From a virus, in IMG/VR virus record IMGVR_UViG_3300035220_000380, positions 1 through 27,431 of that record: a DNA stretch of 27,431 nt. The stretch is one strand, 5' to 3'. Position numbers and translations under genes: made by a program. Positions 8,595 to 14,745 of the stretch are shown piece after piece (the stretch's first letter is position 1; the number at the start of each line of letters is the position of its first letter). Below the pieces are notes generated by a model that had not been told where the DNA came from, did no database searches, and saw only the letters and a program-made list of their open reading frames with translations.

Positions 8595-8844
8595 CTTCTG
8601 TTACTGCATCTTTAGCTTCTTCTTCAATTGAAGTATAAGATCCATCTAATAAGTTTATATTAATCTGACCATAGTCAGACTCTAAAATCTGCTTATAATC
8701 TTCTATTTGCTTATTAACCTCTGCTACCTCATGAAGCATAGCATGTTTTTGAGTTACAATTAGTCCAATATTTTGTGTTAATTCTCTTAAAGACTTTTGT
8801 TGTTCTTTAATTAATTCTAATTCTTCTTCTTTTATTTTATTCAT
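8572..8844 (-). CDS. Small coiled-coil protein, function unknown
   Basis: A 90-aa protein when started at the ATG at 8842-8844 (MNKIKEEELELIKEQQ). A longer frame from 8916 exists, but it would run through a tract of AAACA repeats and into the end of the upstream gene, so the internal start is preferred. Residues 1-60 are a charged coiled coil (LIKEQQKSLRELTQNIG), and the C-terminus is acidic (EEEAKDAVTEDVEDKKD). No membrane segment. It overlaps the next gene by 23 bases. The role is unknown; short coiled-coil proteins in this position could assist assembly or packaging. Confidence 0.6.
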   Translation of the reverse strand: MNKIKEEELELIKEQQKSLRELTQNIGLIVTQKHAMLHEVAEVNKQIEDYKQILESDYGQININLLDGSYTSIEEEAKDAVTEDVEDKKD

Positions 8845-8860
8845 TTGATTTGATTTTATT

Positions 8861-8890
8861 GTTTGTTTTGTTTTGTTTTGTTTTGTTTTA
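8861..8890. repeat. Pentanucleotide repeat (TTTTG on plus, CAAAA on minus) in a leader
   Basis: Four exact TTTTG copies with one imperfect copy at each end occupy 8861-8890, overlapping the stop codon of the upstream gene and lying 16 bases before the start codon at 8844. On the transcribed strand this is an A-rich, unstructured leader of the kind that helps translation in Bacteroidota. A shorter similar tract occurs at 27312-27326. Copy number might vary by slippage, but that is inference. Confidence 0.8.
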
Positions 8891-9193
8891 AAATATAGCC
8901 ACGCAGTCTGTTCCAACTTTTAATTTAGTAGCTAGCATAGGCGTTTTATCACCTACAACTGTTCCTGGTTGTACATTTTTAAATACAACGTCATTACCAG
9001 CTTCTGTTGTTATAGTAATAGATTGTGCTGATCCACCGTTATATATCACAGCACCTCTTTTACCTGTGTTTGCTATTGCGTCTGTTCCAGCCGTTAAAGC
9101 TACAGCGTCATGACCAAACACTCTTGGTTGAGCCATCATATTTCCTTCTAAACCATCTAATGTTGGTTCCCACCCTGGGTTAAATTCTGCCAT
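8888..9193 (-). CDS. Small beta-rich virion protein; possibly spike-base or decoration type
   Basis: A 101-aa protein with a Gly/Trp-containing start (MAEFNPGWEPTLDGLEG) and a compact beta-rich body: TGKRGAVIYNGGSAQSITIT at about 43-62, then VVFKNVQPGTVVGDK and a final strand KVGTDCVAIF. This order (ordinary aliphatic start, strand with a Gly turn, VxFxNVxxGTVx, closing GTxxxAI) resembles small phage proteins annotated as spike-base or decoration proteins in other phages. The match is by eye and weak. The gene follows the holin-like gene with a one-base gap. The leader is A-rich (AAAAATAAATAAAATG). No export signal is seen. Confidence 0.4.
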   Translation of the reverse strand: MAEFNPGWEPTLDGLEGNMMAQPRVFGHDAVALTAGTDAIANTGKRGAVIYNGGSAQSITITTEAGNDVVFKNVQPGTVVGDKTPMLATKLKVGTDCVAIF

Positions 9194-9194
9194 T

Positions 9195-9647
9195 TTATTT
9201 ATTTATTTTTGTTATTTTTTCAGCACCACGACTTCCGAAGTATGCTACGTAAACTGTTATTAATAGTGTTTTAAGTAATTCTACCCATGCTGTGTCTACT
9301 TCAAATTGTAAATGAAAAGAATCTATACACATTATAAGTGTAGAAGCAAAAGTTAAAAATATAAGAGCTAGCGGGCGTGTGTTTTTAGAAAGCCACGAAT
9401 CACTTTTCATATCGTTATTCCACCTGCTAGATACATTGTTCATTTCAATTATATCTTGTTCTAATAGTTTCATAGCCATTTCTTTATCTTTGGGCTTAAT
9501 ACTATTATCACTTGCTATAATATTTTTTACTATTCCTAATCCTCCTTGATCTGGTAAAAAGTTACCTACTGTTTGTAATAATTTAGGAGCTTTGTTTTTT
9601 AAAAACTCTCCTATTTTAGTTTCTTTAAATAATTTCTTCTTCGCCAT
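9195..9647 (-). CDS. Holin-like membrane protein
   Basis: A 150-aa protein with a basic, amphipathic N-terminal half, a conserved-looking segment SRWNNDMKSDSWLSKNTRP at 74-92, and two hydrophobic segments (about 92-110 and 119-138) ending GSRGAEKITKINK. This segment followed by membrane helices is the pattern of the three-transmembrane or GTA-type holin family. It would form the inner-membrane lesion that lets the endolysin reach the wall. It sits about 1.5 kb downstream of the amidase gene with small genes in between, and overlaps the upstream HExxH gene by 23 bases. Holin activity cannot be proved from sequence. The alternative is another small virion-associated membrane protein. Confidence 0.7.
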   Translation of the reverse strand: MAKKKLFKETKIGEFLKNKAPKLLQTVGNFLPDQGGLGIVKNIIASDNSIKPKDKEMAMKLLEQDIIEMNNVSSRWNNDMKSDSWLSKNTRPLALIFLTFASTLIMCIDSFHLQFEVDTAWVELLKTLLITVYVAYFGSRGAEKITKINK

Positions 9648-10023
9648 TGTAAGTTATTAATCCTTTTTTTTGAAAGTTTTGAGCCATTTTATTATTACCT
9701 CTATAACCTTGTAAAACTTTATCGCTAGCTGGGTAAGATTCTTGTTCCCATGGTAAAGATCTTTTTGATTCATCTAAATTAGGACCTCTTTTATAAGACT
9801 TATCTTTGTAATAAAAAAAATCTTTATCGTAATCTAAATCTTCATCTAGCTGGTGTACTGTTTCATGTTTTACTACAGCTTTCTCCATGACTGGATCTAA
9901 ATTCATATTAACAACTATACCTCCGTGGTTAGATTTACCAACAGAACCATCATCTAAATTCATGTGGTAAACAGGTATGTTCATGTCGTTTTTATTGTAG
10001 CTTGGCTTAAGTTTAAACCCCAT
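9625..10023 (-). CDS. HExxH metallopeptidase-like protein
   Basis: A 132-aa protein with HETVH at residues 53-57 on a predicted helix (EKAVVKHETVHQLDE), the zinc-binding signature of metallopeptidases: H53 and H57 would bind zinc and E54 would be the base. A possible third ligand is E93 or E95 in WEQESYPAS. The rest is polar, with a Lys/Tyr-rich middle (DFFYYKDKSYKRG). No signal peptide. It is short for a peptidase and lacks a recognisable family signature beyond HExxH, so it may be a minimal or degenerate enzyme. It lies in the lysis region and overlaps the holin-like gene by 23 bases, so processing of a wall, a virion or a host protein are all possible. Confidence 0.55.
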   Translation of the reverse strand: MGFKLKPSYNKNDMNIPVYHMNLDDGSVGKSNHGGIVVNMNLDPVMEKAVVKHETVHQLDEDLDYDKDFFYYKDKSYKRGPNLDESKRSLPWEQESYPASDKVLQGYRGNNKMAQNFQKKGLITYNGEEEII

Positions 10024-10028
10024 TTTAT

Positions 10029-10250
10029 TTATTTTTTTAATTGAGGAAATTTTTTATATACGCATCTTTTTATTTTTCTTGGATTTTTCGCGTTGTGCGC
10101 AAGCTTTAATGCTGATTTAGCTCTATTCAAACTATTAACTGGAAAAGTGCCTTTTGGCCCACAAAAATCACTTTTAGCTACATTCTTGTATTTACCAGAG
10201 TTAGACATACCGGGTTCTTCTCTTACTTCTGTAATTGTTTTTTTAGCCAT
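10029..10250 (-). CDS. Small basic protein with FCGPKGTFPVNS motif
   Basis: A 73-aa basic protein. The recognisable part is DFCGPKGTFPVNSLNRAKSA at about 28-47, followed by a helix (LKLAHNAKNPRKIKRC) and a Lys-rich end (KKFPQLKK). The FP-x-N followed by a helix rich in Ala and Arg/Lys occurs in many small phage proteins, often as an appended module; its function is not known to me. Two cysteines are present. It begins one base after the stop of the 48-aa gene and is separated by five bases from the HExxH gene. It is one of four tiny basic genes in a row. Nucleic-acid or virion binding is plausible from charge alone. Confidence 0.6.
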   Translation of the reverse strand: MAKKTITEVREEPGMSNSGKYKNVAKSDFCGPKGTFPVNSLNRAKSALKLAHNAKNPRKIKRCVYKKFPQLKK

Positions 10251-10251
10251 T

Positions 10252-10398
10252 TTATTTGTTTTTATATGGAAAGTAATCGTTTAATATGTTTTGTCTGTTT
10301 TTACAACCACAACCTCCAGGTATCATATCTGCCATTTTCTTTATACCTGTTGCTTCTGTAAATCTAGCTACTGTGTCACCAAATCCTCTATCTTTCAT
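10252..10398 (-). CDS. Tiny CGC-motif protein (48 aa)
   Basis: A 48-aa frame from ATG at 10396-10398 to TAA at 10252-10254, found by direct translation. It starts MKDRGFGDTVARFTEATGIK and contains GGCGCKNRQNILNDYFPYK at about residues 28-46. The arrangement of D-T-V near the start, a Cys-Gly-Cys with a following basic residue, then Leu-Asn and Phe-Pro-Tyr is a pattern I associate with tiny proteins in many marine phages. Its start overlaps the preceding gene's stop (ATGA), which supports that it is translated. The two cysteines two residues apart could bind a metal or form a disulphide. Function unknown. Confidence 0.75.
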   Translation of the reverse strand: MKDRGFGDTVARFTEATGIKKMADMIPGGCGCKNRQNILNDYFPYKNK

Positions 10399-10655
10399 TT
10401 TTCTTTATTTGAATTACAAAATTTTCTAGCGGCTGCAACACTTCCAAAACCCCATTTTTTTAAAGCAATAGCTTTTCTAGTTGGCTCGCCATTAGGTTTT
10501 TTCATAGGCCCTTTCATACCAGCAAATCTACAAGCAAAAGATACTCTACGTTTTCCTTTACCACTTGTCTGTCTTGAACCTAGTGTTTTACCTGTTTCTT
10601 TTTTATAATCAGAACGCATCTTACGATTTGATTTTTCATAACCCGCGTTTGTCAT
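10395..10655 (-). CDS. Small basic protein with SFACRFAGMKGPM motif
   Basis: An 86-aa very basic protein. After a Lys/Arg-rich start it has RRVSFACRFAGMKGPMKKPN at about 36-55, then GEPTRKAIALKKWGFGS, and ends in a short basic tail with a second cysteine. The central motif (S-F-x-x-R-x-x-G-M-K-G-P-M then P-T-R-K-A-x-A-L-x-x-W-G) is one I associate with small proteins of marine phages, of unknown function. The gene is coupled at both ends: TAATG with the 49-aa gene upstream and ATGA with the 48-aa gene downstream. The charge suggests binding to nucleic acid. Confidence 0.65.
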   Translation of the reverse strand: MTNAGYEKSNRKMRSDYKKETGKTLGSRQTSGKGKRRVSFACRFAGMKGPMKKPNGEPTRKAIALKKWGFGSVAAARKFCNSNKEK

Positions 10656-10804
10656 TATTTTTTCTTTTTACCAATCTTAACACAATTGTTAACCATTAAA
10701 GGTTTACCATTTTTATCTTTCTTACCACTAGGTGACGGTTTTTTGCCTTTAGCTACATAGCCTTTCCAACACGTACTACCTCTTTTTGTTTTCTTTTTAG
10801 CCAT
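10655..10804 (-). CDS. Tiny Lys-rich Cys protein (49 aa)
   Basis: A 49-aa frame from ATG at 10802-10804 to TAA at 10655-10657, found by direct translation. The N-terminus is Lys-rich; GSTCWKGYVAKGKKPSPSG at about 9-27 and VNNCVKIGKKKK near the end place two cysteines about 29 residues apart. The C-W-x-G-Y followed by V-N-N-C-V is a pattern I associate with tiny proteins of many marine phages. The start overlaps the upstream stop (TAATG), and the stop overlaps the next start the same way, so the three small genes are coupled. Function unknown; a disulphide or zinc site is possible. Confidence 0.7.
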   Translation of the reverse strand: MAKKKTKRGSTCWKGYVAKGKKPSPSGKKDKNGKPLMVNNCVKIGKKKK

Positions 10805-11160
10805 TATCTACGTTTTTTTGATTTCAATGCTAAAACTTGTTTAGCTAATTCATCTAGTTTCCCATCAGTCTTTGTACCATCTTTTACAAGTGTAGAAAGC
10901 ACTTTAATTTCTTCAGATAGTATATCATTCATCTGCTCCATCATATCAACTCTTTCTTTTAGATCTTCTATATTAGCATGGTTCCATTGCTCTTTTAAAT
11001 CATACTCTAATCTTTTAACCTCTGTTGGTGGCATTCTCTTTGCTAGATCAATATCGTCTTGTAATGTATAGTACATACCAACTAAAGTAGTTGTTAACAT
11101 AATTATACCTATTACTGTTTTTATATCAATTTTAAATTCTGTGTTTTCAGATATCTTCAT
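10804..11160 (-). CDS. Membrane-anchored coiled-coil protein, possible lysis accessory
   Basis: A 118-aa protein when started at the ATG at 11158-11160 (MKISENTEFKIDIK). A start at 11202 would overlap the amidase gene by 56 bases, so the later one, with 14 bases of overlap, is preferred. One hydrophobic segment (about 13-33, TVIGIIMLTTTLVGMYYTLQ) is followed by a charged coiled coil to about residue 105 and a basic end (LKSKKRR). The layout, a short N-terminal anchor with a coiled coil, resembles inner-membrane spanins (Rz-type) or holin partners, and it lies directly after the amidase. No lipoprotein partner (Rz1-like) is visible, so spanin function is only a suggestion. Confidence 0.55.
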   Translation of the reverse strand: MKISENTEFKIDIKTVIGIIMLTTTLVGMYYTLQDDIDLAKRMPPTEVKRLEYDLKEQWNHANIEDLKERVDMMEQMNDILSEEIKVLSTLVKDGTKTDGKLDELAKQVLALKSKKRR

Positions 11161-11557
11161 ACTCTCCTGTTGCATCAAATGACGGGCATGCTTTGTTAGC
11201 AAACTCGCTGTGTGAATAAATAACTGCCTCTGGGTACATTGCTTTAAGTGTTTTAAGCACGTTTAAGAGACTATCTTTCTGTTCTTGTGTTCTTGTGTCC
11301 TTAGGCGTTTTACCGTCAGTCTCAACACCACCGCAATAGCAAATTCCTATTGAGTTACGATTGTGACCTTTGCAATGAGCACCCATTTTATCAATATCAC
11401 GACCTTTATTTATTGTTCCGTCTAAATCAATATAAAAATGATAACCTATATCGTTCCAACCTTTAGCCAAATGCCAGTCTCTAATAGTATCTACCGTAAC
11501 CTGCTGTCCTTCTCTAGTTGCGGAGCAATGTACTATAATCTCGTTTACTAATCTCAT
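11147..11557 (-). CDS. N-acetylmuramoyl-L-alanine amidase endolysin (Amidase_2, T7-lysozyme type)
   Basis: A 136-aa single-domain enzyme that would cut the bond between N-acetylmuramic acid and the peptide in peptidoglycan at the end of infection. Zinc ligands H10 (IVHCSAT), H116 (YSHSEF) and C124 (KACPSF) and catalytic Y39 (GYHFYI) and K122 have the same spacing as H17, H122, C130, Y46 and K128 of T7 lysozyme. The length is normal for this family, without a cell-wall-binding domain. No signal peptide, so a holin would be needed for export; two candidate membrane proteins flank it. Its start overlaps the upstream 51-aa membrane gene (ATGA). A second role in regulating RNA polymerase, as in T7, cannot be judged. 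Confidence 0.95.
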   Translation of the reverse strand: MRLVNEIIVHCSATREGQQVTVDTIRDWHLAKGWNDIGYHFYIDLDGTINKGRDIDKMGAHCKGHNRNSIGICYCGGVETDGKTPKDTRTQEQKDSLLNVLKTLKAMYPEAVIYSHSEFANKACPSFDATGEYEDI

Positions 11558-11709
11558 TTTTTCTTATGTAATAATAACCACTTGTGTACAGTGTACCCTA
11601 TGGTTAAAGTTAGTAATAATATCTCTAACATTGGCTCTATCCAGTTTAAAGTGGCTAAAGCAAATGAAGATGCATTAAGTAAATACAACTTCACATCTTC
11701 CATATCCAT
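11554..11709 (-). CDS. Small membrane protein upstream of amidase (51 aa), candidate holin
   Basis: A 51-aa frame from ATG at 11707-11709 to TGA at 11554-11556, found by direct translation; a second ATG at 11701-11703 could also be used. It has an N-terminal amphipathic part (MDMEDVKLYLLNASSFALAT), a hydrophobic segment at about 22-46 (EPMLEILLLTLTIGYTVHKW) and a basic Lys tail. This is the form of small one-helix holins or lysis accessory proteins. Its stop overlaps the amidase start (ATGA), and its own start directly follows the stop of the upstream gene. Both support co-translation. A second candidate holin lies at 9195-9647, so which one opens the membrane is not decided. Confidence 0.7.
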   Translation of the reverse strand: MDMEDVKLYLLNASSFALATLNWIEPMLEILLLTLTIGYTVHKWLLLHKKK

Positions 11710-11877
11710 TTATCTATTTGCGTTTAATACTGCGTTCCCTTTGTATTCACAATTATCAATTGAAAGTGCTGAATTAATTGTGGAGTTTCTTGAAATCATT
11801 TTTCTTCCACCTAATATTGGTGGCGCTGTGTTTAATTCAACACCAGCTGGCGTTTGTTTTTTTCCGTAACTTGGCAT
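11710..11877 (-). CDS. Small hypothetical protein (55 aa)
   Basis: A 55-aa frame from ATG at 11875-11877 to TAA at 11710-11712, found by direct translation. It begins MPSYGKKQTPAGVELNTAPP and continues with ILGGRKMISRNSTINSALS. Polar and Asn/Ser-rich with one cysteine, no membrane segment and no motif I know. It lies between a disordered virion-like protein (six bases upstream) and the 51-aa membrane protein (no gap, TAAATG), and tight packing is the main reason to believe it. Function unknown. Confidence 0.6.
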   Translation of the reverse strand: MPSYGKKQTPAGVELNTAPPILGGRKMISRNSTINSALSIDNCEYKGNAVLNANR

Positions 11878-11883
11878 AATTGT

Positions 11884-12561
11884 TTATTTTTTGTTTTTTA
11901 ATATCTTTTTTTGTACTTCTAATGGTAATTTAACAAAACCAGCATTCATTGAAGAGCCATTGTAATTATCATACATAGATGATCCTGAATAACCACTACT
12001 TTTGGCTTTTTCATTACCACTCTCTTTATTATCAGGCGCAGCTGTTGTTGGTGTTAGTTGCGTTGATTTAGTTTCAGAATCATCTCTACCTCTTACAATC
12101 GCTTCTTGTGCTTTAGTTTTTATTACTTCTTTTGTTAGGGTTTTAGCAGCGCCTTTAGCAGCGGCTTTAGCAGCACCTTTAGCAGCGAATTTAGCAGCAA
12201 TTTTACCACCTACTTTAGCAACAAGAGGTTTAAGCAGTAGAGCTAGTGGACCTATTGAAGCACCTTGCTTTTTAAACATATGATCTCCCATTGAAACTCC
12301 TTGGTTCATACTATTAACACCATTTGAAAAATTAGGATCAAAAGTACTTCTACTAGGCGCTGTTCCATTAGATTGAACAGAAGTATCTATCGGTGCTACA
12401 GGAGGTGTAGTAGCCACTTGACCTGGTGCTGGAGCTGTTGGAGGTGTTATACTTGCTTGAACAGGAGCTACAGTTCCCGCAGGATTTGAAGTCTGTTCAG
12501 CTAATTGAGATTGTTTTGCTGCTAATTCAGCTTGCATTGCTTCTTGAGATGTAGTATTCAT
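11884..12561 (-). CDS. Low-complexity protein with Ala/Lys helix and GxSMYD tag
   Basis: A 225-aa protein of low complexity. Residues 1-75 are Ala/Gln/Pro/Thr-rich (PPTAPAPGQVATTPPVAP), probably disordered. Residues 100-145 contain a hydrophobic stretch and repeated Ala/Lys units (AAKGAAKAAAKGAAKTL), likely an amphipathic helix. The end has GYSGSSMYDNYNGSSM at 190-205, then a short helix FVKLPLEVQKKILKNKK. The GxSMYD element recurs in neighbouring proteins. No enzyme motif is seen. An Ala/Lys helix of this kind could associate with DNA or a membrane, as in internal head or ejected proteins, but that is inference. It follows the 582-aa gene with one base between. Confidence 0.6.
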   Translation of the reverse strand: MNTTSQEAMQAELAAKQSQLAEQTSNPAGTVAPVQASITPPTAPAPGQVATTPPVAPIDTSVQSNGTAPSRSTFDPNFSNGVNSMNQGVSMGDHMFKKQGASIGPLALLLKPLVAKVGGKIAAKFAAKGAAKAAAKGAAKTLTKEVIKTKAQEAIVRGRDDSETKSTQLTPTTAAPDNKESGNEKAKSSGYSGSSMYDNYNGSSMNAGFVKLPLEVQKKILKNKK

Positions 12562-12562
12562 T

Positions 12563-14311
12563 TTATAGTCCTTTTTTTGATGAAACAGATGCTAGTTCAT
12601 CTTCTAAATTAAATTTGTTATTTACAGTAGGGTTTACCTTCCTAGGTTTTACTTTTTTAGTGTTTTTATTTTTATTATTATTTACTGGAGTGTTTTTCAC
12701 TCTGCCGCCTGACATGCTAACTTTTGATCTAGTTTTTACACCTAATTTACTAGATTTATTACTTTCATTTACATCTTCAACTTTTCCGCTTGATTGTCTG
12801 CTTTTATAAGAATTAATTGAAGAGTTTTTAGTAGTTGATTCCTTATTTGGATTAATACCTGAGGTTAAATAATTTTTTCTACTTTGTTTTGAAACAGACA
12901 CAATCGATTGACCGCTAGCTTTATCTTCGCTACCACTAGGTTTTTCACCTATTTCTTGTTTTTTTGATGATTTAGTTCCTGGTAACATACCACCATTAAA
13001 TGCACCTTTAGTATTTGGTGTATTCTTTTTCTTGGCTGGTGTGTTATTTGTTATAGAACCAGCATTTGGATCTGCTCCAAAATTGTTGCCACTTCCTTTA
13101 CTCTCTCCAAATTGTCCATACTTATTTAACCGCGTATCTCTTTTATTAAGCTCATCATTTTCTTTTTTATTTTCTATAGCTGTTTTATATGCCTTTACTT
13201 GATCATTTAAGTTTTTTTGTTTGGTTTCTTTTTTAATTGCAGCATCAAGATTAAGGGCTCCAGATTCTCCAGATTCTTTATCGATCTTCGGGAATTGGCT
13301 CTTATTAAATTCATCATTTTTTTGACCGCTAAAATTGTTAGATATAGGAGTTAGATTTGAAGCTATTTCTTGCATTTTATTTTCTTGATTTTGCTGGTTG
13401 AGCGATGTTTTAATTGGCATATAACCTCGTGGTATTGGTTTTAAACCTTTCTGACCTTCCTTTGGATCATAATTTGCATCATCAATTGGTTTTAAACCAT
13501 CTAAATTTGTTCTATAATCATCGTTGCCAAACTCTTCGTTACTTTTAACTCCTTGCTTTATAAATCTTTTAGTTTGTCTTTTTAATTTACCAGGTTTAAA
13601 ATTAGAACTAAGAGGATCAACTTTACTTTTTTGATTAGCTTTTATATTTCTTACAAGAGCTTTTCCTTCCCTAAATGCATTACCTAAATCAATAGTAGCA
13701 GTAGCAAGGCTATTACCGTCTTCCGCATCTGCGTTTTGAATAATCCTAGTATCCTTTTGAGTATCTTTTTTTGTAATATTACCTAAAGCTTCATCAACAT
13801 TATTGCCTACATCTTCAACAAGAACTTGTTTTCCTTCTCCACTTTCCTTGGTAATATCTGGTCTTTTGGCTTCTCCCTCTTTTATCATTCTTTCAGTACG
13901 CACTGCATCATTGTCAGTAGCATCATTTCCACCAGCTCCTGGTAGAATTCCTTTTCCAGTATTAGTTTTAGTTTTATTATTTGTATCACCTCTTCCTTCA
14001 CCACTACCACGATCTCTACCTTGCCAAGATTTGCCGATATCTATACCACCATATGTCTTCATAGCGTTGTCTAATACATCACTTTGCCCACCTTGTTGTG
14101 GACTAAAACCACTATTTATAATAGATGTAGGATCGTCATAAAGACTAGCCCCGTTTTTAACATTACTATACATACTTCCGCCTCTACTGCCAGTAACTCC
14201 TTTTGTTCCAGATTTTGGTAGTTGGTAGTTGTGTTGACTTATCCCTTGTTTTAATTTATTAAATAAATTATTTTCGGCTTGGTCTAGTTTTCTTTTAGTT
14301 TTTAAACTCAT
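12563..14311 (-). CDS. Large disordered Lys/Asn/Gly-rich protein
   Basis: A 582-aa protein that is almost entirely polar and low in complexity: Lys, Asn, Gly, Ser, Glu and Asp dominate, with few hydrophobic residues. Near the start GSRGGSMYSNVKNGASLYDD (41-60) holds two copies of the G-x-S-[ML]-Y-[DS] element found in other proteins here. Around 110-145 there is a Gly-rich part, and the C-terminal third has many short KKNTPNTKG and KNKNTKK runs. No enzyme domain, signal or membrane segment is seen. It starts four bases inside the winged-helix gene's end (ATGA). Such proteins may be packaged inside the capsid, linkers in the virion, or fast-evolving accessory proteins; no choice can be made. 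Confidence 0.55.
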   Translation of the reverse strand: MSLKTKRKLDQAENNLFNKLKQGISQHNYQLPKSGTKGVTGSRGGSMYSNVKNGASLYDDPTSIINSGFSPQQGGQSDVLDNAMKTYGGIDIGKSWQGRDRGSGEGRGDTNNKTKTNTGKGILPGAGGNDATDNDAVRTERMIKEGEAKRPDITKESGEGKQVLVEDVGNNVDEALGNITKKDTQKDTRIIQNADAEDGNSLATATIDLGNAFREGKALVRNIKANQKSKVDPLSSNFKPGKLKRQTKRFIKQGVKSNEEFGNDDYRTNLDGLKPIDDANYDPKEGQKGLKPIPRGYMPIKTSLNQQNQENKMQEIASNLTPISNNFSGQKNDEFNKSQFPKIDKESGESGALNLDAAIKKETKQKNLNDQVKAYKTAIENKKENDELNKRDTRLNKYGQFGESKGSGNNFGADPNAGSITNNTPAKKKNTPNTKGAFNGGMLPGTKSSKKQEIGEKPSGSEDKASGQSIVSVSKQSRKNYLTSGINPNKESTTKNSSINSYKSRQSSGKVEDVNESNKSSKLGVKTRSKVSMSGGRVKNTPVNNNKNKNTKKVKPRKVNPTVNNKFNLEDELASVSSKKGL

Positions 14312-14745
14312 CTTGTTCTATCTTTATTAACGTATTCAACCGCTTTAGTTGTTACTTTATATGTGTATCTATTATTTTTTTCTAATTTTTTTGTAGGCAT
14401 ATCTTCTTCGCCTAGCATTATACGGTACATGCGACTTATCAGCTGTTTGCACTTATAGGAAACTTTATATATATGATATTTTTGAGTGGTGTGGTTTCTT
14501 TTCCGCCACACTATAATCCACCCTTGTTTCAATAGTTTGTTCCAGCGCCTGTTATCCCAGCTGAATGAGTACGTACCTTTTATAAAATCATCTTTAGTAA
14601 ACATATCTAAAGCATCTAGATATATTAGTAATTCTAATTCTGCATCATTTAATTCGTTTGTTTTACAAGCCCACTTTCGTATAATCCTGTAATGTTTTAG
14701 TAGATTTAATTCTTTCAAATCTGAAGAGTTTAATTTTCTTATCAA
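14308..14745 (-). CDS. Probable winged-helix (MarR-like) DNA-binding protein
   Basis: A 145-aa basic protein. After a short helix it has LKHYRIIRKWACKTNELNDA at 15-34, helices containing ELELLIYLDALDMFTKDDF at 37-55, SWDNRRWNKLLKQGWIIVWR near 82 and a beta-wing-like segment (HTTQKYHIYKVSYKC), with a last helix near RMYRIMLGEED. The helix pattern and wing, with hydrophobic spacing like MarR-family proteins, suggest a winged-helix DNA-binding protein. It lies between the pre-toxin-like gene and the disordered gene, overlapping both by four bases. In a late cluster it could control late genes or act as a virion-associated DNA binder. The fold is judged by eye only. Confidence 0.5.
   Translation of the reverse strand: MIRKLNSSDLKELNLLKHYRIIRKWACKTNELNDAELELLIYLDALDMFTKDDFIKGTYSFSWDNRRWNKLLKQGWIIVWRKRNHTTQKYHIYKVSYKCKQLISRMYRIMLGEEDMPTKKLEKNNRYTYKVTTKAVEYVNKDRTR

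Noticed and set aside
8845-8916. Longer N-terminus for the small coiled-coil gene from 8916
   Set aside because: It would translate the CAAAA repeat as KTKQNKTKQ and overlap the upstream gene; the internal ATG at 8844 has the A-rich leader.
11161-11202. Longer N-terminus for the membrane coiled-coil protein
   Set aside because: It would increase overlap with the amidase from 14 to 56 bases, and the extra residues look like antisense of amidase codons rather than a leader.
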